Counted from the first letter of the stretch, positions 30,579 to 39,384 are shown. The stretch: DNA of 64,000 nucleotides from an uncultured Eubacteriales bacterium (GCA_934488615.1 CAKSSJ010000006.1:6727-70726); one strand, 5' to 3'. Notes: generated from the sequence alone by a model not told the origin. Numbers and translations: made by a program.

Positions 30579-31448
30579 ATGCTTACGATTTATAATTTCG
30601 CAAAATCGCTTTTTTATAAGGTTTTCGCCGTCTTTATTGCTCTTTTGATGACCTTGAGCAACGGTCTCAACAACTTCTTCAACGGCGATATTTACAAATA
30701 CGAATCTAATTCAAAGGTAGTAGGTCTTGAAACTCTTGAGCGTGCTCAGGGCGTTACTACCGATGGCGAATATTGGTATTTCAGCGGCAAGACCTCACTT
30801 GTTAAAATAGGCTTTGACAATCAGACGGTTTATGCTTGCAATTACAAGGCTTTGACCGATGAGATCGTCGAGAAATACGGTTCAAAGCATATCGGCGGAA
30901 TCAGCTATTATAACGGTCTTATCTATGCTTCCCTTGAGGACAGCAAGGCTTGGAATCACCCCGTTATCGCTCTTTACGATGCGAAAACGCTCGAATTTAC
31001 GGGCGAAGCTCATGAGATGCCGAATGACATTCTGACAAGAGGCATTCCGTGGGTAGCGGTTGATGCCGCAAACGGACTGCTTTATTCCTCGTACAGCAAG
31101 ACGGCGGAGGTCATCTACTGCTTCAGCCTTAAAACAATTGAATATGTCGGCGAGCTGAAGCTTTCCGATTCGATCGACGCAATTCAGGGCGGCGAGGTTT
31201 ACGGCGGCAAGCTTTATGTCGGTTCAAATGATATGACAAGGGCTGTTTATTCGATCGACGTCAAGACAGGCAAGGTCGAGAAGCTCTTTGACAGGATCAT
31301 GTATCAGTGGAAGTGGATAGACAACTTCGGCGGAGAAGGCGAGGACGTTACCGTTTATCCGATGGAGGACGGAACCGTTATTCACGCTCTTGATGTCGGC
31401 GCACTGTTCATCGACTCCAACCTCAGACATTACAAGTGGGCTGTTTAA
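30579..31448 (+). CDS. Predicted exported beta-propeller-like protein
   Basis: 289 residues with an N-terminal hydrophobic anchor or signal (about 8-30). The rest is beta-rich with recurring blade-like units (GVTTDGEYWYFSGKTSLVKI, GISYYNGLIYASLED, VYGGKLYVGSND, YSIDVKTGKVEKL). It looks like a quinoprotein/NHL-type propeller, but no family is certain and no catalytic residues can be named. It begins 11 bases after the lipase gene, with AAGGA overlapping that gene's stop codon. Probably a binding or lactonase-like surface protein; function unknown. Confidence 0.72.
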   Translation: MLTIYNFAKSLFYKVFAVFIALLMTLSNGLNNFFNGDIYKYESNSKVVGLETLERAQGVTTDGEYWYFSGKTSLVKIGFDNQTVYACNYKALTDEIVEKYGSKHIGGISYYNGLIYASLEDSKAWNHPVIALYDAKTLEFTGEAHEMPNDILTRGIPWVAVDAANGLLYSSYSKTAEVIYCFSLKTIEYVGELKLSDSIDAIQGGEVYGGKLYVGSNDMTRAVYSIDVKTGKVEKLFDRIMYQWKWIDNFGGEGEDVTVYPMEDGTVIHALDVGALFIDSNLRHYKWAV

Positions 31449-31463
31449 TTTAATTTAAAGCTT

Positions 31464-31503
31464 TCGGCACGATGGGTAAAAACTCACTGTGCCGATTTAT
31501 TTA
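31464..31503 (+). terminator. Terminator after the propeller gene
   Basis: TCGGCAC pairs with GTGCCGA around an 18-base A-rich loop, followed by TTTATTTAATTTG. The large loop makes it a moderate terminator. Confidence 0.6.
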
Positions 31504-31569
31504 ATTTGTCTATTTATTTTTTTTGAAAAGTATGTTATTATAAATTATCAATTTTGAAAGGGGATCATC

Positions 31570-33036
31570 ATGGTTCATACAAGAAAGATAATATCTGTTT
31601 TACTTATTGTCACTCTGTTTGCTGGCTGTATCGGCCTGAGTGTTAACGCAGCGGACAGCTTGCTCCTGCCGGACTACACAATGACTGACGCCGAATGGGA
31701 TAAGTATTGGAGCACGGTTGAGGGCGACAATACTCAAATTGCGCTTACCCCAGGTGCAGACGCTTCGGAGCTTAACTTTAACTGGCATTCAGAAAGAAAA
31801 GCAGCCGTTCCTATGGTTAAGATTGCCGATAACGATAAGATGGAAAACGCAAAGGTTTTCTACGGCTATATTACTCTTGCCGACAATGATCAGCAGACTA
31901 ACAGAGTTACAGTCACAGGTCTTGAGGAAAATACAAAATATTATTACTCATATTCTCTCGGCAAGAACAATTGGAGCGAGCCGACCTTCTACATAACTCA
32001 TGCAACCGATTCGTTCAAGGCTCTGCTTGTAGGCGATATTCAGTGCTCCGCTCTTGACGACGGCACAGGCTATAAGGATGCAACAAACTGGAACACAACG
32101 CTCAACACTGCTTTGAAGAAGTATCCCGATACAAGCTTCATCATTTCATGCGGCGACCAGACGCAGACGGGCGCAAGCGCAGTTGAATGGGCGGCAACGC
32201 TTTCACCTAAGGCTATGCGCAATCTCCCGATGGCTACGACTATCGGCAACCATGACCACAAGGGCTCAACATATCAGCACTATGTGAATAACCCGAATTC
32301 TCAGCTCGTTTCGACAAGTAAGACGGGTACTCCTTATTGGTTCAGATACGGCGATGTTCTCTTTGTTGTATTCAACACAACGAATGTAAATGTATTTGAA
32401 AGCCACGCTCTTGCCGAAAGAGCTATACTCGCTAACCCCGACGCAAAGTGGAGAGTAGCTGTTTTCCACCATGATATATACGGAACGGGTCACCATGCAA
32501 TTGACAATGACAACTACATGCTTCAGGGCGTTTATTCCGCTATTATGGATAAGTTTGAGTTTGATCTCGCTTTTGACGGTCACGAGCACTATTACGGACG
32601 TTCCTACAGCATGCTCAATAACGAAAAGGTTGACCTTGACTACACGGCTAAGAAGGTTACGGATCCCGACGGAACGCTTTATATCACTACCGCTTCGGCA
32701 TCCGGCAAGAACCGTGTTTATGACGAGCCTTATCATCACTCATGGATCAACTTCAGCTACATGAGCCCTGAGCTCATCTACAGTGAGGTTGAGTTCACTG
32801 AGTCAACATTCAATCTCAAGACCTACACGGTTGAGGGTGACAAGCTCATCGACGAATACACGATTGAGAAAACGGATTTCACATATTCCGATATCGACGC
32901 TTCGGAAACGCTTCTCAGCACGGACGCTCTCAACAGAGTTCTTAAGCACTTCATGGGCGAATACTATGTTATCTTTGAGGTGTTTGACAAGGCTGTAAGA
33001 TATCTTTGGAATTTGATTTTCTCAATTATAAAATAA
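31570..33036 (+). CDS. Secreted purple acid phosphatase-like metallophosphoesterase
   Basis: 488 residues. Order: signal peptide (1-27, cut near NAADS); an N-terminal fibronectin-III-like domain as in purple acid phosphatases (ending ENTKYYYSYSLGKNNWS); the catalytic domain with LLVGDIQ, SCGDQTQTG, TIGNHDHKG, VFHHDIYGTGHHA and FDGHEHYYGRS, which hold the expected di-metal ligands. A C-terminal section ends in the hydrophobic YLWNLIFSIIK, possibly a membrane-associating helix. Releases phosphate from extracellular phosphoesters. It follows a second phosphoesterase operon, so this stretch is rich in phosphate-scavenging functions. Confidence 0.88.
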   Translation: MVHTRKIISVLLIVTLFAGCIGLSVNAADSLLLPDYTMTDAEWDKYWSTVEGDNTQIALTPGADASELNFNWHSERKAAVPMVKIADNDKMENAKVFYGYITLADNDQQTNRVTVTGLEENTKYYYSYSLGKNNWSEPTFYITHATDSFKALLVGDIQCSALDDGTGYKDATNWNTTLNTALKKYPDTSFIISCGDQTQTGASAVEWAATLSPKAMRNLPMATTIGNHDHKGSTYQHYVNNPNSQLVSTSKTGTPYWFRYGDVLFVVFNTTNVNVFESHALAERAILANPDAKWRVAVFHHDIYGTGHHAIDNDNYMLQGVYSAIMDKFEFDLAFDGHEHYYGRSYSMLNNEKVDLDYTAKKVTDPDGTLYITTASASGKNRVYDEPYHHSWINFSYMSPELIYSEVEFTESTFNLKTYTVEGDKLIDEYTIEKTDFTYSDIDASETLLSTDALNRVLKHFMGEYYVIFEVFDKAVRYLWNLIFSIIK

Positions 33037-33084
33037 GGTGCTTTTATTGACGGTTAATCAAATTATGTATTAAAAAATTTAGAA

Positions 33085-33118
33085 CAGGCAGTCTGAATTT
33101 ATCGGACTGCCTGCTTTT
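33085..33118 (+). terminator. Terminator between converging genes
   Basis: CAGGCAGTC pairs perfectly with GACTGCCTG around an 11-base loop, followed by CTTTTTA. Confidence 0.82.
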
Positions 33119-34059
33119 TATACCGCCGCAAAGATATTCATATTTCGTATGTTCGGATCTGCGATCGAATCGTTGATTGAATAAGCGTGCTTTTCGAGAT
33201 CGCCGCAAATTGCCTTTGTCATGTCGTTTTCAATCAGATATCCTATTATCATGCTTGCGATATCCTCGATAACTCCGACCTTGACCTCTGCGGTTTCGCT
33301 GTCGTTTTCGCTCGTCAGCAGATACTCGAACGAGTCGGAAAAGGTCGAAAAAAGCTCAAGACTTCGCATTGCGCGAAAGCTCCATTTATAATATGGCATA
33401 TACTTTTTGTTGAGCAGATAAACCGTTTTCATTGCCGCGTTGACAAATTCGATAACGGCAAGCTGAGCCGCTCCCGTTTCGCCGTGTGAAAGGCATCGGC
33501 TGTAGTTATACTGACCAGACTGTGCCATAAGAAGTAAATTTCCTGCGAGCTTTTTAAGCCTAATATCCTCGGGCATATTCATTATTCTGTTGCGGATTTC
33601 CGTGAATTTGCCGTAATTATCAAAGAATATTTCGCCGTTTGTCGCTTCAAAAAGATAGCTTTCGGGAACAGTCAGCCAATCATGAACGCTTAGATTACCG
33701 TCGGAACAGCCGATTTTATTTGTGTAAAACTCGTCAGTTCGTATAACTCCGTTTCTTTTTCCGCCGACAGGGCTTACAAGACTGCGTTTGAGCCCCATAA
33801 ACTCCTTCGGGAGCTTAGCAAACGCTCTTTCAAGCAGAAATTCCGTTCGTCTGTCAATGATTTCTTCATCGGGAATGAAAATACAAAATCCGGGTTCAAA
33901 ATCGTGATCTCGTGATATTTCATCGTCGAAGCCGTAGCAGTCCGAGCCGCTTCCGACCATACCGACGCAAAGATAGGGGAGTACGTTGTGAAAATCCTTC
34001 TCGAGCATAGGCTGACCGTATTCCTCAAAATATGCCTTAGAAATTTCAATTCCTTTCAT
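33118..34059 (-). CDS. DUF4037 nucleotidyltransferase-like protein
   Basis: A 313-residue protein of the DUF4037 family. The N-terminal third has a polymerase-beta-type nucleotidyltransferase signature: GMVGSGSDCYGFDD followed by SRDHDFEPGF, giving the GS...DxD arrangement. Start chosen at MKGIEISKAYFEEYG (34059), 14 bases inside the end of the TPR gene; an upstream extension in the same frame lies within that gene and is discarded. The partner TPR gene is probably functionally linked. The substrate of the nucleotidyl transfer is unknown. Confidence 0.82.
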   Translation of the reverse strand: MKGIEISKAYFEEYGQPMLEKDFHNVLPYLCVGMVGSGSDCYGFDDEISRDHDFEPGFCIFIPDEEIIDRRTEFLLERAFAKLPKEFMGLKRSLVSPVGGKRNGVIRTDEFYTNKIGCSDGNLSVHDWLTVPESYLFEATNGEIFFDNYGKFTEIRNRIMNMPEDIRLKKLAGNLLLMAQSGQYNYSRCLSHGETGAAQLAVIEFVNAAMKTVYLLNKKYMPYYKWSFRAMRSLELFSTFSDSFEYLLTSENDSETAEVKVGVIEDIASMIIGYLIENDMTKAICGDLEKHAYSINDSIADPNIRNMNIFAAV

Positions 34060-34882
34060 AGATATCCCTCGCTCTGTCGCTGAGCTCCTTTTGATAAAGG
34101 AAGCGTCCGAAATATCCGAAGGTCGGAGCGCATTTCTCGCAAACAAAGGCATAATAGCCGTTCTTCGGCAAATAATCCCTGTTGAGAAGCTCGTATGCCT
34201 TTTCGATATATTCGTCGATTATCTTTTCGCTTTGCTCCGAGCCGAGCTTCGCTTCATACAAATCACACAAATTTAAATATGTAATTGCAACTTCAAGCTC
34301 ACCGTTCTTGTTCTGCGACATTACATTCATTGCTTTGTTGTAATATTCCTCCGCTTCGTCAAAGCGCTTGAGATCGGTCAGCGTCAAACCGAAATTGTTA
34401 TAAAGTCCGCCGAGACGTGAATCATCGGGTGATAATTCCTTTTCATATGTTGCTTTTGCTTTCTCAAAAAGCTTTATTGACTCTTCGGGCATCGCAAAAG
34501 CCTTGTAAACGGTTGCCGCATTTGTCAATGTTGTGCCTGCGACAACGGCGGTGCCGAGATTCAATTCATCAATTAAAGATAATGCCTTTTTAACGCTTTC
34601 AAGCGCTTTTTCTTTGCGGTTCGTCTTGCGATAAAGACCCATCAGCTCATTTTCAACCGTCAGCATACCGTGTCTGTCCCTGCCGTCCTCAGCCTCGCCG
34701 AGCCAATAGAGAAGATGTCTCTCTGCGGACTCATAATCATTCCTGCCGAGGTGCTCGTCGAGCTTTTCAAGCACCCTTCCGGTCGGAATAGGGTGGACGG
34801 GCGGCTGTTTTTTGAACTGATCGGTGCAGAACGGGCATATCGGATCGGTATAGTCAGTGATGCCCATTTTTTCTTTATCCAT
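34046..34882 (-). CDS. TPR-repeat protein paired with DUF4037
   Basis: 278 residues. A short N-terminal CPFC motif may be half of a metal site. The rest consists of helical tetratricopeptide-like repeats (DYESAERHLLYWLGEAED, TNRKEKALESVKKALSLIDE, KRFDEAEEYYNKAMNVM). The start MDKEKMGITDY is placed at 34882, following AAGGGAG. It overlaps the DUF4037 gene by 14 bases, and the pair is likely to be translated together. It may serve as an adaptor for the transferase; there is no direct evidence. Confidence 0.8.
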   Translation of the reverse strand: MDKEKMGITDYTDPICPFCTDQFKKQPPVHPIPTGRVLEKLDEHLGRNDYESAERHLLYWLGEAEDGRDRHGMLTVENELMGLYRKTNRKEKALESVKKALSLIDELNLGTAVVAGTTLTNAATVYKAFAMPEESIKLFEKAKATYEKELSPDDSRLGGLYNNFGLTLTDLKRFDEAEEYYNKAMNVMSQNKNGELEVAITYLNLCDLYEAKLGSEQSEKIIDEYIEKAYELLNRDYLPKNGYYAFVCEKCAPTFGYFGRFLYQKELSDRARDIYERN

Positions 34883-35045
34883 AAATTCACTCCCTTGTGT
34901 TCGCTTTTCTGCTATTATACTATATTTTGTGCAAAAAGTGAAGTGAAAGTTTGTATATATTTTTATTTGTTTTTTGTTGTAAACCATATCATGTTGTGTT
35001 AAAATACTTCGGAACGATAAAATTACGCTTTTGGGAGGTGCTGTG

Positions 35046-35738
35046 ATGCGTATTGACGGACTTCAAAAAATGACCCTGCTGGATTTCCCGGGGAAAGTTG
35101 CTTGTACCGTTTTCACAGGCGGCTGTAATTTCCGCTGTCCGTTCTGCCATAATGCACTTCTTGTAACGGAATTGCCCGAAAATCCCGACTACACGGTTGA
35201 CGAAATTCTTTCTTTTCTCAAAAAGAGATCGGGACTTCTCGACGGAGTCGCGATAACGGGCGGAGAACCGCTGATGAATCCCGATATTGCCGATTTTATC
35301 AAACAAATCCGTGAACTTGGCTATGCCGTCAAGCTTGACACAAACGGCAGCTATCCGGACAGGCTCAAAAGCATTGTTGCCGAGGGGCTTGTCGATTATG
35401 TTGCAATGGATATCAAAAATTGCAAGGAAAAATATGCCGAAACAATCGGCTTGAAAAGCTATGATTTATCAAAAATAGAAGAAAGCGTCGAGTTTCTCAA
35501 AAGCGGCACGGTTGACTACGAATTCAGAACCACGATAGTTAATGAATTCCACACCGTTGAGGATATCCGCAAGGCGGCGGAATGGATAAAGGGCGCAAAA
35601 AGATATTTTCTTCAGAATTTTGTCGATTCGGGAAACCTGATTGACGGCAGTGTAACGGGCGTCGGCAAGCAGACAATGCTCGATATGCAGAAGGCTGCGG
35701 CAGATTTTGTACCGCAAACGGAAATTCGTGGAATTTAA
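35046..35738 (+). CDS. nrdG: Anaerobic ribonucleotide reductase activase
   Basis: Radical SAM enzyme that installs the glycyl radical on NrdD. The cluster motif is C27-X3-C31-X2-C34 (GGCNFRCPFCHN), followed by ITGGEPLMNPD (SAM-binding GGEP) and LDTNGS. At 230 residues it is of the longer activase type. ATG 35046 lies seven bases after GGGAGG. Its stop codon is formed by TTAAGG, the first bases of the MITE-like element, so the insertion abuts the gene's end. nrdD follows after the element. Confidence 0.88.
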   Translation: MRIDGLQKMTLLDFPGKVACTVFTGGCNFRCPFCHNALLVTELPENPDYTVDEILSFLKKRSGLLDGVAITGGEPLMNPDIADFIKQIRELGYAVKLDTNGSYPDRLKSIVAEGLVDYVAMDIKNCKEKYAETIGLKSYDLSKIEESVEFLKSGTVDYEFRTTIVNEFHTVEDIRKAAEWIKGAKRYFLQNFVDSGNLIDGSVTGVGKQTMLDMQKAAADFVPQTEIRGI

Positions 35739-35900
35739 GGCAATATCGCACAATTGATGCACACGCCTTGCTTGAATCTATCTCCGTCATGCCGCACAAA
35801 AATTTATTGACTTGCGTTAGCAAGCCTGCAAAATTTTTGCACACCCTGACGAAAAATCTTACTACGCAATTCGCACACCTCAATTGTGCGATATTGCCTT
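35737..35900. repeat. MITE-like element, full-size copy (164 bp)
   Basis: Perfect 20-bp terminal inverted repeats: AAGGCAATATCGCACAATTG at 35737-35756 and its exact complement at 35881-35900. The 124-bp interior has no reading frame or transposase. Related ends (TTAAGGCAATACCGCAC) occur at 24547 and 45623, and a possible fragment at 52178. No target-site duplication is obvious beyond TTAA at the left. It lies between nrdG and nrdD. Confidence 0.85.
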
Positions 35901-35901
35901 C

Positions 35902-35955
35902 ACACAAGATATTGTAAAAAAGGTGTTGACAGCACCACAAGATATATGATATAAT
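35902..35955 (+). promoter_or_regulatory. nrdD promoter with two NrdR-box-like sites
   Basis: TTGACA (35926-35931) and TATAAT (35950-35955) are 18 bases apart. ACACAAGATATTGTAA (35902-35917) and CCACAAGATATATGAT (35935-35950) both resemble the NrdR box (consensus ACACwATATATwGTGT) and are 33 bases apart, three helical turns, as in known paired NrdR sites. The second sits between -35 and -10. nrdR itself is not in the window. Confidence 0.68.
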
Positions 35956-35990
35956 TTCGGACGGAACACTAAATAAAGGAGACAAGAGGT

Positions 35991-38360
35991 ATGTACAATG
36001 TTGTAAAACGTGACGGCAAAGTTGTCGGCTTTGACCTTCACAAAATCAGAGACGCTATAACCAAAGCATTTGACGCATGTCAGAAGCAGTATAATTCAGA
36101 TACTGTTGACTTCCTTGCACTCAAGGTAACTGCGGATTTTGAGCAGAAAATCAAGAATGACAAGATCTCGGTTGAGAGCATCCAGGACAGCGTTGAGTCC
36201 GTTCTCATCAAGGCGGGCTACGACGATGTGGCAAAGGCTTACATTCTTTACCGTAAGCAGAGAGAGAAGATAAGAAACATTAACGCAACCGTTCTTGACT
36301 ATAAGGAGATCGTTGACAACTATCTTCATGTCAATGACTGGCGCGTTAAGGAGAACTCCACCGTTACCTATTCCGTAGGCGGACTTATCCTCAGCAACTC
36401 GGGCGCTATCACAGCTAACTACTGGCTTTCGGAAATCTACGATGAGGAAATCGCAGAGGCTCACAGAAATGCAGATATCCACCTCCACGACCTTTCCATG
36501 CTCACAGGCTACTGTGCAGGCTGGTCGCTCAAGCAGCTTATTCAGGAGGGTCTCGGCGGCGTAAGAGGTAAAATTACCTCCGCTCCCGCAAAGCATCTTG
36601 CAACTCTTTGCAACCAGATGGTCAACTTCCTCGGCATCATGCAGAACGAGTGGGCAGGCGCACAGGCTTTCTCGTCCTTCGACACCTACCTCGCATCCTT
36701 TGTAAAATATGATAATCTTGACTATGAATCGGTCAAGAAGTGCATTGAATCCTTTATTTACGGCGTTAATACACCGAGCCGTTGGGGTACTCAGGCTCCG
36801 TTCTCGAATATTACACTTGACTGGGTTGTTCCGAACGACCTTGCAGAGCTTAACTGCATCATCGGCGGCAAGGAGGTTGACTTCAAGTATAAGGATTGCC
36901 AGAAGGAAATGGATATGGTCAACAAGGCGTTCATCGAGATCATGATCGAGGGCGACGCCAACGGCAGAGGCTTCCAGTATCCAATCCCGACCTATTCGAT
37001 AACAAGAAACTTCGACTGGTCCGACACAGAGAATAACAGACTTCTCTTTGAAATGACTTCCAAGTACGGTACTCCGTATTTCTCAAACTATATCAACAGC
37101 GACATGGAGCCGAGCGACGTTCGTTCAATGTGCTGCCGTCTCCGTCTTGACCTTCGCGAGCTTCGCAAGAAGTCCGGCGGCTTCTTCGGAAGCGGTGAGA
37201 GCACAGGCTCAGTCGGCGTTGTTACAATCAATATGCCCCGTATCGCTTACCTTGCAAAGGATGAAAAGGACTTCTACGAGCGTCTTGACAGACTTATGGA
37301 TATTTCCGCACGTTCGCTCAAGGTTAAGAGAACGGTTATTACAAAGCTCCTTGACGAGGGACTTTATCCCTACACAAAGAGATATCTCGGCACATTCAAC
37401 AACCACTTCTCCACAATCGGTCTTGTCGGCATGAACGAGGTCGGTCTTAACGCTAAGTGGCTTGGCAAGGATATGACAGATCCCAAAACTCAGCAGTTCA
37501 CGATCGACGTTCTCAATCACATGAGAGAGAGACTTTCCGATTATCAGGTTCAGTACGGCGACCTCTACAACCTTGAGGCTACTCCCGCTGAATCGACCGC
37601 ATACCGTCTTGCAAAGCACGACGTTAAGAGATTCCCCGACATCAAGACTGCCGCTCAGCATGAGGGCGACACACCGTACTACACCAACAGCTCACATCTT
37701 CCTGTCGGCTACACAGACGATATTTTCTCCGCTCTCGACATTCAGGACGAGCTCCAGACTCTTTACACCTCAGGTACCGTATTCCACGCATTCCTCGGCG
37801 AGAAGCTTCCCGATTGGAAGGCTGCGGCTAACCTTGTCAGAAAGATCGCAGAGAATTACAAGCTTCCGTATTACACTCTTTCGCCGACATATTCCGTATG
37901 TAAGAACCACGGCTACATCACAGGCGAGCAGTATGTATGCCCCGAGTGCGGTGAGCACACAGAGGTTTACAGCCGTATCACAGGCTACTACCGTCCCGTT
38001 CAGAACTTCAATGACGGTAAGGCTCAGGAGTTCACAGACCGTAAGGTTTATGATATTGCCAACTCTCACCTTACACATCAGGGCGTAAAGGAAGAGGCAA
38101 AGGCTGATGACAGCGTTAAAGCCGAAGCAGGCGAGAACGTAAGCTACCTTTTCACAACGGCAACGTGCCCGAACTGCAAGATAGCTTGTGCAACTCTTGA
38201 CAAGGCAGGCTATGAATATACAAAGCTTCTTGCCGACGAAAACGCAGAGCTTGCACAGGAGCTCGGTATCAAGCAGGCACCGACACTTGTTGTAATCAAG
38301 GATGGCGAAGCTACAAAGTACACCGGCGTTTCGGATATCAAAAAATTCCTTAACAAATAA
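35991..38360 (+). CDS. nrdD: Anaerobic ribonucleoside-triphosphate reductase with fused redoxin domain
   Basis: Reduces NTPs to dNTPs without oxygen. 789 residues. An N-terminal ATP-cone covers about 1-95 (VVKRDGKVVGFDLHKIRDAI). The ten-stranded barrel follows, with a C-terminal zinc site (VCKNHG, CPECG near 650) and the radical Gly in SRITGYYRP (about G665). A spacer then leads to a glutaredoxin/thioredoxin-like domain (about 717-789) with the redox motif C726-PN-C729 (FTTATCPNCK) and the cis-Pro region KQAPTLVV. The fusion suggests that a redoxin, not formate, supplies electrons. trxB follows 18 bases later. Confidence 0.95.
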   Translation: MYNVVKRDGKVVGFDLHKIRDAITKAFDACQKQYNSDTVDFLALKVTADFEQKIKNDKISVESIQDSVESVLIKAGYDDVAKAYILYRKQREKIRNINATVLDYKEIVDNYLHVNDWRVKENSTVTYSVGGLILSNSGAITANYWLSEIYDEEIAEAHRNADIHLHDLSMLTGYCAGWSLKQLIQEGLGGVRGKITSAPAKHLATLCNQMVNFLGIMQNEWAGAQAFSSFDTYLASFVKYDNLDYESVKKCIESFIYGVNTPSRWGTQAPFSNITLDWVVPNDLAELNCIIGGKEVDFKYKDCQKEMDMVNKAFIEIMIEGDANGRGFQYPIPTYSITRNFDWSDTENNRLLFEMTSKYGTPYFSNYINSDMEPSDVRSMCCRLRLDLRELRKKSGGFFGSGESTGSVGVVTINMPRIAYLAKDEKDFYERLDRLMDISARSLKVKRTVITKLLDEGLYPYTKRYLGTFNNHFSTIGLVGMNEVGLNAKWLGKDMTDPKTQQFTIDVLNHMRERLSDYQVQYGDLYNLEATPAESTAYRLAKHDVKRFPDIKTAAQHEGDTPYYTNSSHLPVGYTDDIFSALDIQDELQTLYTSGTVFHAFLGEKLPDWKAAANLVRKIAENYKLPYYTLSPTYSVCKNHGYITGEQYVCPECGEHTEVYSRITGYYRPVQNFNDGKAQEFTDRKVYDIANSHLTHQGVKEEAKADDSVKAEAGENVSYLFTTATCPNCKIACATLDKAGYEYTKLLADENAELAQELGIKQAPTLVVIKDGEATKYTGVSDIKKFLNK

Positions 38361-38378
38361 GGATAAACAGGAGCAATT

Positions 38379-39284
38379 ATGTACGACATAATTATAATTG
38401 GCGGCGGCCCTGCGGGGCTGACCGCCGCTCTGTATGCTTGCAGGGCGAATAAAAAAACACTTGTAATCGAAAAAGAAACCTTCGGCGGACAGATAACCTT
38501 TTCACCGAAGGTCGAGAATATTCCGGGCTTTGTGAGCCTTACGGGCAATGAATTTGCTGAAAAGCTTGTTGAGCAGGTGCTCGAACAGGGCGCCGACGTT
38601 GAATCCTGCGAGGCTCTTGAAATCAAGGACGGCGAGATCAAAACCGTTGTAACCGACGACGGTGAGTATCATGGCAAGGCTGTTATCATTGCAACAGGAG
38701 CAAAGCACCGTATGCTCGGAGTTGACGGCGAAGAAAAATACGTCGGCGAGGGAATTTCATTCTGTGCCGTATGTGACGGAGCCTTTTATAAGGACAAGAC
38801 CGTTGCGGTTGTCGGCGGAGGAAATTCTGCATTGCAGGAGGCAATTCTGCTTTCCGACCTTGCAAAAAAGGTTTACGTTGTTCAGAATCTCGACTTCCTG
38901 ACAGGCGAAAAGAAGCTTGCAGATCAGCTTTATAAGCTCGATAATGTTGACGTAATAACGGGAGTTACCGTTGAGTCCTTCCTCGGTGATTCGGAGCTTG
39001 AGGGTATCGTGATAAAGAATTCGACAGGAGAGAGCAGAGAGCTTTCAATTGACGGACTTTTCATCGCAATTGGTCTTATTCCGCAGAACGAAGCGTTTAA
39101 AAATGTAATTGAGCTTGACGGCAGAGGCTATGCAGTTATCGACGAAACCTGCGAGTCCGCGACCAAAGGTATTTTTGTTGCAGGCGATTGCCGCACAAAG
39201 AAAATACGACAGGTTACGACCGCCGCCGCAGACGGAGCAATTGCCGCTCTTGCCGCGTGCGATTACATTGATTCGATTGAATAA
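38379..39284 (+). CDS. trxB: Thioredoxin reductase
   Basis: A 301-residue FAD/NADPH flavoprotein. FAD site GGGPAGL (8-14), redox pair C129-AV-C132 (SFCAVCDGAFY), NADPH site VGGGNSALQEA, and the C-terminal GIFVAGDCR motif are all present. It follows nrdD by 18 bases and precedes a terminator, so it is probably cotranscribed. The context suggests that it reduces the redoxin domain fused to NrdD, giving a complete NADPH-to-ribonucleotide chain; this is inferred. Confidence 0.94.
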   Translation: MYDIIIIGGGPAGLTAALYACRANKKTLVIEKETFGGQITFSPKVENIPGFVSLTGNEFAEKLVEQVLEQGADVESCEALEIKDGEIKTVVTDDGEYHGKAVIIATGAKHRMLGVDGEEKYVGEGISFCAVCDGAFYKDKTVAVVGGGNSALQEAILLSDLAKKVYVVQNLDFLTGEKKLADQLYKLDNVDVITGVTVESFLGDSELEGIVIKNSTGESRELSIDGLFIAIGLIPQNEAFKNVIELDGRGYAVIDETCESATKGIFVAGDCRTKKIRQVTTAAADGAIAALAACDYIDSIE

Positions 39285-39296
39285 ACGAATATTTTC

Positions 39297-39331
39297 AAAA
39301 GACTTCTCCGATTGCGGGAAGTCTTTTTTAT
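39297..39331 (+). terminator. Rho-independent terminator after trxB
   Basis: AAAAGACTTCTCCG pairs with CGGGAAGTCTTTT (one mismatch) around ATTG, followed by TTT. Confidence 0.85.
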
Positions 39332-39384
39332 ATAACAATTGACCTCATACAATTTTTTCTGTATAATACTTCCGAGGTGATCCT

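Noticed and set aside
34989..35306. Minus-strand frame over the start of nrdG
   Set aside because: Antisense to the radical SAM motif region; no ribosome site.
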